Source: Chloroflexota bacterium
GTDB lineage: Bacteria; Chloroflexota; UBA6077
Assembly: GCA_021806765.1 (NCBI GenBank)
Contig: JAJZQR010000123.1
Location: forward strand, 1 to 14,407
Reading direction: 5' to 3'
Length of the DNA: 14,407 nucleotides
The number at the start of each line of letters is the position of its first letter. Positions within the stretch are counted from its first letter, which is position 1. The notes under the pieces were generated by a model. The model was not told the DNA's origin and did not search any database. It was given only the letters and a program-made list of their open reading frames with translations. Made by a program: the position numbers and the translations under genes. Below, in pieces: positions 7,124-12,166 of this stretch.

Positions 7124-7434
7124 GAGGTCGCCTCCTGGGGCTGGTAGTCGGTGCAGGCTTTGGCGATCGCCAGCAGCTCGCGAGAGGGGAACTGGAGCTC
7201 GTGGTTGCTGTACTGTCGGGGATCTCCAGCCGAGGTGCCGAAGCGACCGCGCCTGCAGGCCGACCGCTGGAAGCCAAGCCGGAGCTCATCCGAGGAGATG
7301 TGGGCGCAGACCAGGCACTTGAGGATGCGATGACTGCCCCATCCGGGCTTGCGCAGGGTCACAGTACCGTTGGGGTTGGAACGTATCGAGGATCCTGCCG
7401 GTGATGAGGGCCGCTCCAGGACGATCTGCTTCAT
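7120..7434 (-). CDS. Small basic protein with CxxC motif, unrecognised
   Basis: A 104-residue protein starting at ATG 7434 (MKQIVLERP), with GGGAGGTGG eight bases upstream. A longer frame exists upstream but runs through the neighbouring membrane-protein gene, so the internal ATG is chosen. The middle has HRILKCLVCAHISSDELRLG, with a CxxC pair, followed by a single C in SACRRGRFG and then GDPRQYSNHELQF. This could be half of a zinc ribbon, but a full four-ligand set (CxxC plus C/H pair) is not obvious. It overlaps the upstream gene by 4 bases and the ParB gene by 4 bases (ATGA at both), so all three are coupled. A DNA-binding accessory of the ParB-like protein is possible, as inference from position only. 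Confidence 0.65.
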   Translation of the reverse strand: MKQIVLERPSSPAGSSIRSNPNGTVTLRKPGWGSHRILKCLVCAHISSDELRLGFQRSACRRGRFGTSAGDPRQYSNHELQFPSRELLAIAKACTDYQPQEATS

Positions 7435-7634
7435 CGGTGGCCACCTCCCAGGTGCGAGCCGCGCCACTTGATCAGGCGCCACTCCAGGCAGACGCCCCGC
7501 AGCCAGCGGAGCGACTCCAGGCCGGCGAAGAAGGCGACGCTGAACAGCAGTCCGCACAGGATGGAGATCAGCACCAGGTGCCAGAAGGGATCCGAGGGGT
7601 TGTAGAGCAGGGATAGCCTGTACTCGGGAGTCAT
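7431..7634 (-). CDS. Small single-span membrane protein (67 residues)
   Basis: Starts at ATG 7634 (MTPEYRLSLLYNPSDPFW), with GAGGAGG directly upstream. One hydrophobic helix, LVLISILCGLLFSVAFFAGL, spans about residues 20-39. It is followed by a basic segment (RWLRG, EWRLIKWRGSH) that would face the cytoplasm. The end overlaps the CxxC protein gene as ATGA. I do not recognise a family. The size and topology fit many phage or element membrane peptides, including holin-like or superinfection proteins, but no motif decides between them. Confidence 0.6.
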   Translation of the reverse strand: MTPEYRLSLLYNPSDPFWHLVLISILCGLLFSVAFFAGLESLRWLRGVCLEWRLIKWRGSHLGGGHR

Positions 7635-7715
7635 CTGTCCTCCTCGTATAACGGGCACACGGGCCCGCGGTTGTGTACCGGCTTGCGATCGTTGCTAATG
7701 GTTGCGAGGTTCGCG

Positions 7716-7729
7716 CGCCTCCGGAGGCG
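7716..7729. repeat. 14-bp perfect palindrome in an intergenic gap
   Basis: CGCCTCCGGAGGCG reads the same on both strands. It lies in the 133-base gap between the short coiled-coil gene and the membrane protein gene (7635-7767), which has no other gene. Nearby TTGCGA occurs twice (7684-7715 region). It could be a protein-binding site, for example for the ParB-like protein encoded 600 bases on, or a transcript hairpin. No T-tract follows. Confidence 0.35.
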
Positions 7730-7767
7730 GGGTGTCCCGGCTCCTGGAGGTGGGTTAGGGGGCAGGA

Positions 7768-8004
7768 CTAGCCCGCCCCTGCCAGGGATCGGCCGCGCCG
7801 ACCCCAGATCTCCCTTCGCCAGCTTTCGAGTACTGCCTGGATGGACCTCTCCACGTCGCGCCGATCGCGGTGGAGATGGAGGATCCTACCGTCCAGGGGA
7901 GCCTTAACTCCCCGTTGCTCCTCCAGCTGCTGGAGCTGCTGATCGATGGCCTGCAGCTCCAGCAGCTGCTCAGACAGTCACACTGCTTGTCGAAGATCTA
8001 CCAC
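7768..8004 (-). pseudogene. Short coiled-coil gene with an in-frame TGA at codon 9
   Basis: Minus strand. AAGGAGGAG (8022-8014) precedes GTG at 8004, only 4 bases after the TAG of the upstream gene. The frame reads VVDLRQAV, TGA (7980-7978), then LSEQLLELQAIDQQLQQLEE, continuing through GRILHLHRDRRDVERSIQAV to TAG at 7770-7768. The part after the TGA is about 67 residues, heptad-rich and strongly coiled-coil in character. Codon use and a good SD argue for a real gene. The TGA is one substitution from CGA (Arg). Either the gene is dead, there is a sequence error, or translation restarts at the CTG directly after the TGA. Genome-wide UGA recoding is excluded by normal TGA stops in neighbours. 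Confidence 0.5.
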
Positions 8005-8008
8005 CGTG

Positions 8009-8410
8009 CTAAGCTCCTCCTTGTGGGTGATTGGGTTTGACAGCTGAACCCTGTTGACTAGCGCTCACACCGTCCGCCGCGGTGGCCTGTGGTTGCAGCC
8101 GCAGGCCACTCGCTTTCGGCGGTCCTCCAGGAAGTCCCGCCCCGGCCTGATCGGCCCCGGGTGTCGTGGGCGAAGGCCCATCGGATGCGGCTCTCGCCGC
8201 TCGTCGACTAACTTCAAAGTCACCTCCCTTCACCAGACTCTCCCTCTCCAGTTCCGCCGCCAGCTGCTGGATGGTCATCCCTTGGGAGGCGGCGATCTCC
8301 TTGGACAGTTCCGCGAACGGCTCCAGAAAGCCGTGGATCCACCGCTGCAGCTGCTCCGGGCTGGCTCTCTCCTGCTGGGATAGCGCTGTCGGTGTCGGTT
8401 CCGTCGCCAC
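8009..8410 (-). CDS. Unrecognised helical protein, possibly the 3' part of a frameshifted gene
   Basis: A 133-residue frame opening with GTG at 8410 directly after an in-frame TGA. Residues 18-65 look like a genuine helical domain (PEQLQRWIHGFLEPFAELSK, then MTIQQLAAELERESLVKGGD); the rest is Pro/Gly/Ala-rich and probably disordered. The third codon position is strongly G/C here, unlike the competing frame, so this frame is coding across 8220-8410. No SD lies at a normal distance from GTG 8410; AAAGGAGG sits 31 bases up, just before ATG 8437, whose frame runs into that TGA after eight codons. It may be a separate gene or the shifted continuation of the gene starting at 8654. The stop is 4 bases before the next GTG. 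Confidence 0.55.
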   Translation of the reverse strand: MATEPTPTALSQQERASPEQLQRWIHGFLEPFAELSKEIAASQGMTIQQLAAELERESLVKGGDFEVSRRAARAASDGPSPTTPGADQAGAGLPGGPPKASGLRLQPQATAADGVSASQQGSAVKPNHPQGGA

Positions 8411-8654
8411 TCACGGGCGCGTAAGTGGGTTTCCCATACGCCTCCTTTCTCGGCTTTCCCCTCTGGGCGACGGCGAACTTGCCGCCCTTCACAAGGGTTA
8501 TCTTCCCCTGGGCCATCTGCCGCAGCAGCTCGCTGATGGCCGGGACCTGGAAGAGCTGAGACGAGGGCTTGCGCTCGTAGCAGCCCAATTGGTAGGCAAG
8601 GCTGAACAGGGCTTCTTTGTCTCCGACGTCCAGGACGACTCTCAGCGCGGGCAT
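8220..8654 (-). CDS. Unrecognised small protein; 3' part likely out of frame
   Basis: Starts at ATG 8654 (MPALRVVLDVGDKEALFSLA), with GGAGGGG about nine bases upstream and 4 bases after the preceding TAA. The first 80 or so residues look real: LGCYERKPSSQLFQVPAISE, LLRQMAQGKITLVKGGKFAV, QRGKPRKEAYGKPTYAPVSG. The last 60 residues as read (AAAAVDPRLSGAVRGTVQGD and so on) are Gly/Arg/Pro-rich with no protein-like pattern, and they overlap a better-looking frame (8009-8410). The simplest reading is a single-base indel near 8340-8410, which would join the two into one protein of about 214 residues. Both parts carry an LVKGG motif. No family is recognised. Confidence 0.5.
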   Translation of the reverse strand: MPALRVVLDVGDKEALFSLAYQLGCYERKPSSQLFQVPAISELLRQMAQGKITLVKGGKFAVAQRGKPRKEAYGKPTYAPVSGDGTDTDSAIPAGESQPGAAAAVDPRLSGAVRGTVQGDRRLPRDDHPAAGGGTGEGESGEGR

Positions 8655-8658
8655 GGCC

Positions 8659-9036
8659 TTACCCCTCCAGGGCGGCGTTGAGCCGAGCCACCAGCTCCTT
8701 GGCGTCCATGACTGTCGGGCGGCTCGTGATGATGGTTGACTGGCATTGCTCGTTCGTCGCCACGACCCAGAAACTGTCCCAGACGGTGAACCTCGCCAGG
8801 CGGAGGAAGCCTTCGTTGGGGGAGATAGTGGCGGCCTGCCCGTCAAGGATCGCGTTCAACGCCGCCGCGATCCTGCCGGCGGTCTCCGGGCCGATTGCCT
8901 CTACCACCTCGACCCCGAAGAGTCTGTCTTTCTCTGGATCCGGCTCGAGGCCGATGTCCATGGTCCGCGAGGGGCAGACCCAGACCCCTTTTGGTGCGAA
9001 GCGCCAGTCGGTAGATTTGACGGTCTTGCCTCGCAT
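8659..9036 (-). CDS. Unrecognised 125-residue protein
   Basis: Starts at ATG 9036 (MRGKTVKSTDWRFAPKGVWV), with GGGAG about nine bases upstream. The body contains GVEVVEAIGPETAGRIAAAL, GFLRLARFTVWDSFWVVATN and ends with MDAKELVARLNAALEG. Paired short motifs, AGRIAAALNAIL and VARLNAALEG, suggest two similar helical units of an alpha/beta fold. It has no cysteine cluster, no signal and no membrane segment. It lies third in the leftward series, 19 bases after the upstream gene and 4 bases before the next start. I know no family for it. Confidence 0.65.
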   Translation of the reverse strand: MRGKTVKSTDWRFAPKGVWVCPSRTMDIGLEPDPEKDRLFGVEVVEAIGPETAGRIAAALNAILDGQAATISPNEGFLRLARFTVWDSFWVVATNEQCQSTIITSRPTVMDAKELVARLNAALEG

Positions 9037-9055
9037 GGATGCTCTCCCTTCTTTC

Positions 9056-9292
9056 TCAACTACCGCCCCCGGACAAGAATCGGTGGGGGTCCGCAGCGAT
9101 CGAGAGGAGCTCCCGCTCGGTCAGCCCGATGCCCAACCCCCGATGGTCCTCCATTTCATCCTTCAGCCATCCCGCTATGGCCACCGTGGCCGGGGATACA
9201 AAGCGCGAGTCCTCGAGGGCGTCGGGGAATATGGCCTCTGCCAGCGCCCTCCCTGCTTTGAGCAGGGCACCGTACCTGCTGAACTCCCTCAC
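9056..9292 (-). CDS. Unrecognised 78-residue protein
   Basis: Starts at GTG 9292, with AAGGAGG eight bases upstream. The sequence runs REFSRYGALLKAGRALAEAI, FPDALEDSRF, VAIAGWLKDEMEDHRGLGIG and ends LTERELLSIAADPHRFLSGG. It is helical and acidic with no recognised motif. It is the second gene after the leftward promoter, 37 bases behind the ribbon-helix-helix gene. That position is typical of small early proteins in temperate phages, but the sequence gives no specific function. Confidence 0.6.
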   Translation of the reverse strand: MREFSRYGALLKAGRALAEAIFPDALEDSRFVSPATVAIAGWLKDEMEDHRGLGIGLTERELLSIAADPHRFLSGGGS

Positions 9293-9329
9293 GACGTTCC
9301 TCCTTCCACTTCACCAGCGATACGACCCT

Positions 9330-9560
9330 TCAGGCCGCCCCCGTCTCTTCCTGGCCGTCGTCCACGCTGCCGGCTTCGATGACCGGGTTCTCCCGTAGCT
9401 GGCGGAGCAGCTCCTGCTCGCGTCGGTGGTCCTTGAGACCGCGGCGGAGAAGGCTGCGCGCCGCGTCGGACTTGGACACCTCATCCTCCGCTGCCACGGC
9501 CTCGATCTCTGCTTCCAAGCCTTTCCCGACATCGACCTGGAGCAAGTGCCGCTTCGTCAT
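9330..9560 (-). CDS. Ribbon-helix-helix-type small DNA-binding protein (probable)
   Basis: A 76-residue protein starting at ATG 9560 (MTKRHLLQVDVGKGLEAEIE), with AAGGAGG six bases upstream. The pattern fits a CopG/Arc-like ribbon-helix-helix: a short N-terminal strand (HLLQVDV), helix A (LEAEIEAVAAEDE), then VSKSDAARSLLRRGLKDH as helix B, followed by a charged helical tail (RREQELLRQLRENP). Such proteins dimerise and bind DNA by the paired strand. As the first gene after the leftward promoter and opposite the XRE repressor gene, it is placed like a Cro or antirepressor, which is inference. The family call is from pattern alone. Confidence 0.65.
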   Translation of the reverse strand: MTKRHLLQVDVGKGLEAEIEAVAAEDEVSKSDAARSLLRRGLKDHRREQELLRQLRENPVIEAGSVDDGQEETGAA

Positions 9561-9572
9561 CTGCGACCTCCT

Positions 9573-9614
9573 TGTTAGAAATCCGCTCACGGGATCGTAT
9601 CAAAGATTCTAACA
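9573..9614. promoter_or_regulatory. Inverted 8-bp repeat, candidate repressor operator half-sites
   Basis: TGTTAGAA at 9573-9580 and its exact reverse complement TTCTAACA at 9607-9614, extended by GATTCTAACA (9605-9614) against TGTTAGAAATC on the left. They lie either side of the -10 and transcription start of the leftward promoter, in the gap between the repressor and ribbon-helix-helix genes. They could be two operator sites for one of these proteins. Confidence 0.45.
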
Positions 9615-9623
9615 CCACGTCAA
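9594..9623 (-). promoter_or_regulatory. Leftward early promoter
   Basis: Minus strand: -35 TTGACG (9623-9618), an 18-base spacer, -10 TACGAT (9599-9594). Transcription would begin near 9587, about 27 bases before the start of the ribbon-helix-helix gene, whose SD is at about 9572-9566. It would drive the whole leftward series. No other equally good promoter was noticed within that series. Confidence 0.5.
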
Positions 9624-9634
9624 TGGGTTTGTCA

Positions 9635-9640
9635 TACAAT
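9635..9640 (+). promoter_or_regulatory. Possible -10 (TACAAT) for the repressor gene
   Basis: TACAAT is close to the sigma-70 -10 consensus. No matching -35 is visible 16-18 bases upstream, so it would be weak or need activation. The predicted start near 9647 is about 11 bases before GTG 9658, which would give a nearly leaderless mRNA, as for lambda cI made from PRM. Confidence 0.3.
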
Positions 9641-9657
9641 TTCCCACAGATGTTGAA

Positions 9658-10056
9658 GTGGGTGGTAGATGCGTGGGAGCTAGGGAGCGGCTTGAAGAGC
9701 TGCTGGAGGAAAAGGGAGTCTCGCAGGCCGAGCTTGCCCGGCGTATCGGCGAGGATCGTGGTTGGGTGAACCAACGCCTCCCTGGAGCTCGCAAGCGGCT
9801 GAACATAAACGCCGACGACATCCCCCGGCTTGCCAAGGCCCTGGGCGTTCCCTGCTGGCGGTTCTTCGAGGACAGCGAGTGTCCCGAGGTCCAGCGGCAG
9901 GGGTTGCTGCCCCCCGCGCCCGCGGTGGAGCCCGACTACTTCGCCGAGTACGTGCAGGGGCTAACCCGGGACCTGCCCCTGCCAGAGGGGGAGCGGCTGA
10001 TCCTGGAGGGGCTGGTGGCCCTTCGGAGGCGATATCAAGGCCAAGCTCAATCCTAG
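9658..10056 (+). CDS. XRE-family (cI-like) transcriptional repressor
   Basis: Up to 132 residues. A helix-turn-helix of the XRE/lambda-repressor type spans about residues 7-64: ARERLEELLEEKGVSQAELA, RRIGEDRGWVNQRL, then INADDIPRLAKALGVPCWRF. The C-terminal part (about 75-132) lacks a LexA-like Ser/Lys protease signature, so self-cleavage induction is unlikely; it ends with a helical ERLILEGLVALRRRY that may mediate dimers. The start is uncertain: GTG 9658 has no SD, and GTG 9673 (GARERLEELL) has only a weak GGTGG. It is the only gene to the left end of the rightward cluster and faces the leftward promoter and inverted repeats, the usual layout of a lysogeny switch. Confidence 0.85.
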   Translation: MGGRCVGARERLEELLEEKGVSQAELARRIGEDRGWVNQRLPGARKRLNINADDIPRLAKALGVPCWRFFEDSECPEVQRQGLLPPAPAVEPDYFAEYVQGLTRDLPLPEGERLILEGLVALRRRYQGQAQS

Positions 10057-10136
10057 TCCCCCTGCTTATGTTTCAGGTCAAACGCCCGGAGCGCGGCAAC
10101 GCTAATGGATCGGAAGCCGGTCCGTTGGAGAGGTAG

Positions 10137-10541
10137 GTGATAGGCGTGCCGGACATGATCCCATTGTCAGAGGGCTGGACAATACTTCAGGTAACGAGCG
10201 GGTACGGTCATCGAGCCGTCTTCGCTCGCCGTCTACCGGATGGCGAGGTGGGGCTTCTGGTGAAATCGGTGATTTGCTGGGCTCTCATCGAGGAGAACGG
10301 GATTATCGAGCCGAGTCAGTCTCGGAGACGCGCAGTGGCTGGAATGGTGCTGATGGGGCACCCAGCATTCGCTGCGGACAATGAGGACTTCCTCACATTC
10401 CTGGAGCCTCACGGACGCGTCGATGACGCGGAGCTAGAGCTTCTTGCCCGAGCAAAGGACCACTTCAAGGAGGAGGAAGAAGCCCTCCGTCGGCGGTATC
10501 GCGAACGGCAGCCGACCGGGGAGGGGGAGGGTAGGGCGTAG
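10137..10541 (+). CDS. Unrecognised protein coupled to hicA
   Basis: A 134-residue protein. The GTG start at 10137 is preferred, with GGAG six bases upstream; GTG 10146 and ATG 10155 (MIPLSEGWTIL) are alternatives. It contains GYGHRAVFARRLPDGEVGLL, VKSVICWALIEENG and SRRRAVAGMVLMGHPAFAAD, then a long charged helix (LLARAKDHFKEEEEALRRRY). The pattern suggests a compact alpha/beta domain plus a coiled tail. No family is recognised. The stop TAG shares its last base with the GTG start of hicA (TAGTG), so it is translationally coupled to the toxin-antitoxin genes and may be a third member of that operon. Confidence 0.65.
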   Translation: MIGVPDMIPLSEGWTILQVTSGYGHRAVFARRLPDGEVGLLVKSVICWALIEENGIIEPSQSRRRAVAGMVLMGHPAFAADNEDFLTFLEPHGRVDDAELELLARAKDHFKEEEEALRRRYRERQPTGEGEGRA

Positions 10542-10765
10542 TGCCGAGACTACCCAGGGTTACCGCGGCGGAGCTGCTGCGCGCTCTCAGGCGCGATGGG
10601 TGGATCGAGGATCACCAGACCGGCAGCCACGTAATCTTGCTCCATCCGGCCAAGCCGGGCAGGGTCACCGTTCCGTTCCACAGGGGTACAATGAGGACCG
10701 GTACAATCGCCGGCATTCTAGACCAGGCCGGCCTGTCCGCCGACGATCTGAGGAGGCTGAGATGA
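10541..10765 (+). CDS. hicA: HicA-type mRNA interferase toxin
   Basis: A 74-residue protein with the full HicA (YcfA-like) pattern: PRLPRVTAAELLRALRRDGW, then the GSHVILLHP motif (residues about 28-36) with the catalytic histidine in GSH, VTVPFHRG, and the closing helix TIAGILDQAGLSADDLRRL. HicA proteins have a double-stranded-RNA-binding-like fold and cut mRNA when free of HicB. The length is normal, and motif residues appear intact, so an active toxin is expected. It starts with GTG at 10541, overlapping the preceding stop, and its own TGA overlaps the ATG of hicB. The toxin precedes the antitoxin, as is usual for this family. Confidence 0.93.
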   Translation: MPRLPRVTAAELLRALRRDGWIEDHQTGSHVILLHPAKPGRVTVPFHRGTMRTGTIAGILDQAGLSADDLRRLR

Positions 10766-11007
10766 CAGCACGACACTATCGAATAGTCCTGACCCCGGCT
10801 CCTCCTGAGGAAGGTGGTGGGTACACGGTCACCGTGCCCGCGCTCCCCGGCTGTGTCACCGAGGGCGACACGCTGGAAGAGGCGATAGCGATGGCCAGGG
10901 ACGCCATAGAGGGCTACATAGAGAGCCTGCGCAAGCACGGCGAGCCCATCCCAGAGGATGAGCCCTCCACCGAGTCGGCCACTGTCACCATCGACCTGGC
11001 CGCGTAG
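10762..11007 (+). CDS. hicB: HicB-type antitoxin
   Basis: An 81-residue protein starting at ATG 10762, overlapping the hicA stop (ATGA) with AGGAGG a few bases upstream. It shows the HicB partial RNase-H-like fold: HYRIVLTPAPPEEGGGYTVT, VPALPGCVTEGDTLEEAIAM, ARDAIEGYIESLRKHGEPIP. The P-LPGC-T-G-T-EEA pattern is diagnostic. There is no C-terminal helix-turn-helix or ribbon-helix-helix domain, so it is the short form; autoregulation, if any, would need another DNA-binding part. It binds and neutralises HicA. The open frame extends further upstream, but that part overlaps hicA and is not protein-like. The pair probably stabilises the element in its host or limits other phages. Confidence 0.92.
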   Translation: MTARHYRIVLTPAPPEEGGGYTVTVPALPGCVTEGDTLEEAIAMARDAIEGYIESLRKHGEPIPEDEPSTESATVTIDLAA

Positions 11008-11094
11008 CACTATGGCCTGGCTGGCCTGGCTCCCCACTCACTACTTCTCTGCCATCTTGCCCCACGGCTAGGGGACAAACCGCGTGGAGGCCAC

Positions 11095-11400
11095 ATGCAG
11101 GAAGCCCAAGGCGATCCCCTGGACATCATCATCCGGTTGGCCCGGGCCAACGAGCGCACCATCAAGCTTCACGAGAGATACTGCCCTGCTCGAAGGCGGG
11201 CGGAGGAAATGCCGGCCATCGTTCCCCCTCGCGTCCTAGCCGAGATCATCGCCTGGATGGGCGCCCAGTGGGCCGATACATGGTCCTTCGACTACGAGGC
11301 GGCCGCCGTTCGCTTCGAGATCCCCGAAGAGGTGCTCCGGTCCGAGGTGGCCTCCTATCTTCGAAACCGCGGCGGACGTGGGCGCGATCGCCGAAACTGA
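11095..11400 (+). CDS. Unrecognised 101-residue protein
   Basis: Starts at ATG 11095 with GGAGG five bases upstream, 87 bases after hicB. The N-terminal half is helical and basic (QEAQGDPLDIIIRLARANER, TIKLHERYCPARRRAEEMPA). The second half, PPRVLAEIIAWMGAQWADTW, SFDYEAAAVRFEIPEEVLRS, EVASYLRNRGGRGRDRR, resembles a small winged-helix-like fold that ends in an Arg-rich tail. I cannot name a family. A DNA-binding role is possible from the basic tail. It converges with the minus-strand gene ending at 11419, with no hairpin terminator seen in the 18-base gap. Confidence 0.65.
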   Translation: MQEAQGDPLDIIIRLARANERTIKLHERYCPARRRAEEMPAIVPPRVLAEIIAWMGAQWADTWSFDYEAAAVRFEIPEEVLRSEVASYLRNRGGRGRDRRN

Positions 11401-11418
11401 GGCAGCGAGACCTGATTC

Positions 11419-11703
11419 TCAGAACTTGGCGCGAGGATACTTGCCTCGGAGCTCGATCCTCTTGGCTTCCAGATCGGCCATGTTGGCTTTGTGCTTGAGG
11501 TAGATAGTGGCCAGGTTGGTCGCCAGGAACAGCAGCTGGTCCCACGGCAGGCTGACTGAGAACTGGAGCGCGGGCCGGGCCGGAGCCACTGGAGCCACCT
11601 GAGCGGCAGGCGTTGGCGGAAGGTTTCCATCTCCCTCGTTTCGATCCGGCTGCACCTGTTCGGATGGAACCCTGCCTTCGGGTAGAGCGCGAGCTGGAAC
11701 CAT
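11419..11703 (-). CDS. Unrecognised protein with one hydrophobic helix, divergent gene
   Basis: A 94-residue protein starting at ATG 11703, with a strong AAGGAGG seven bases upstream. The N-terminal half is Pro/Ala-rich and probably disordered (LPPTPAAQVAPVAPARPALQ). Residues about 47-69, FSVSLPWDQLLFLATNLATI, are hydrophobic and may touch the membrane, followed by an amphipathic basic helix (YLKHKANMADLEAKRIELRG). It is the only gene between 9658 and 13828 on the minus strand. Its SD forms one inverted repeat with the SD of the next plus-strand gene. No family is recognised. Confidence 0.6.
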   Translation of the reverse strand: MVPARALPEGRVPSEQVQPDRNEGDGNLPPTPAAQVAPVAPARPALQFSVSLPWDQLLFLATNLATIYLKHKANMADLEAKRIELRGKYPRAKF

Positions 11704-11710
11704 CTTGTTG

Positions 11711-11722
11711 CCTCCTTGGAGG
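11711..11722. promoter_or_regulatory. Shared inverted repeat forming both ribosome binding sites of divergent genes
   Basis: CCTCCTTGGAGG. Read leftward it is AAGGAGG, seven bases before ATG 11703; read rightward it is GGAGG, four bases before ATG 11727. The two start codons are only 23 bases apart, so each gene's promoter must lie inside the other gene and the transcripts must overlap. Confidence 0.65.
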
Positions 11723-11726
11723 AATT

Positions 11727-12140
11727 ATGGAAACGCAGGACGGCGAGGCCAGGCAGAACCACGGGTCCGAATCCGGACCAATTCTACCACCAATGATCCC
11801 GGACTCGATATCTCCGGGCGATCCGACCGCGATGGCTCTCGTGTCGGCATTCCAGGAGTACGTGGCCAGCGACGAACGCAAGCAGCAGAGGGAGGCCGAA
11901 TCCCGCGAGCGGATCATCAGGATGGAGAGTGACCGTCTGCAAAAGGCAGATCGGTACAGCTTCGAGCTCACGAGATTGAGCCTGCTGGGCTGTGGCGTCT
12001 TCTTGCTGCTGTCCTTCGCCCTCATCTTCACCGGACGGGAAAGCGTGGGGCTCCAGATCATCCAGACGGTCCTCACTGCCGTGCTGGCCTTCGCTGCGGG
12101 CTACGGCTGGGCGAAACAGGGTGAGAACTCCCGGGAATAG
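11727..12140 (+). CDS. Two-span membrane protein with coiled coil, unrecognised
   Basis: A 137-residue protein starting at ATG 11727, with TTGGAGG four bases upstream. The frame continues upstream but crosses the divergent gene, so this start is chosen. Residues 1-35 are disordered. Residues about 36-76 (FQEYVASDERKQQREAESRE, RIIRMESDRLQKADRYSFEL) form a highly charged coiled coil. Two hydrophobic spans follow: LSLLGCGVFLLLSFALIF (about 84-101) and LQIIQTVLTAVLAFAAGYGW (about 109-128). Both ends would be cytoplasmic. It lies 26 bases before the recombinase gene and may share its transcript. Function is unknown; a membrane-anchored exclusion or sensing role is speculation. Confidence 0.7.
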   Translation: METQDGEARQNHGSESGPILPPMIPDSISPGDPTAMALVSAFQEYVASDERKQQREAESRERIIRMESDRLQKADRYSFELTRLSLLGCGVFLLLSFALIFTGRESVGLQIIQTVLTAVLAFAAGYGWAKQGENSRE

Positions 12141-12166
12141 ATCGGAACCACAGCGGACTACCGAAG

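Noticed and set aside
7918..7975. Inverted repeats of CAGCTGCTGGAG type
   Set aside because: They arise from repeated CAG/CTG/GAG codons of the coiled-coil frame and need no other explanation.
10444..10761. N-terminal extension of HicB
   Set aside because: It overlaps hicA and has no protein-like pattern; ATG 10762 with AGGAGG and ATGA overlap gives a normal-length HicB.
11246..12076. Minus-strand frame of 276 codons across the divergent pair
   Set aside because: It is Ser/Arg/Pro-rich and runs through three better-supported genes on both strands.
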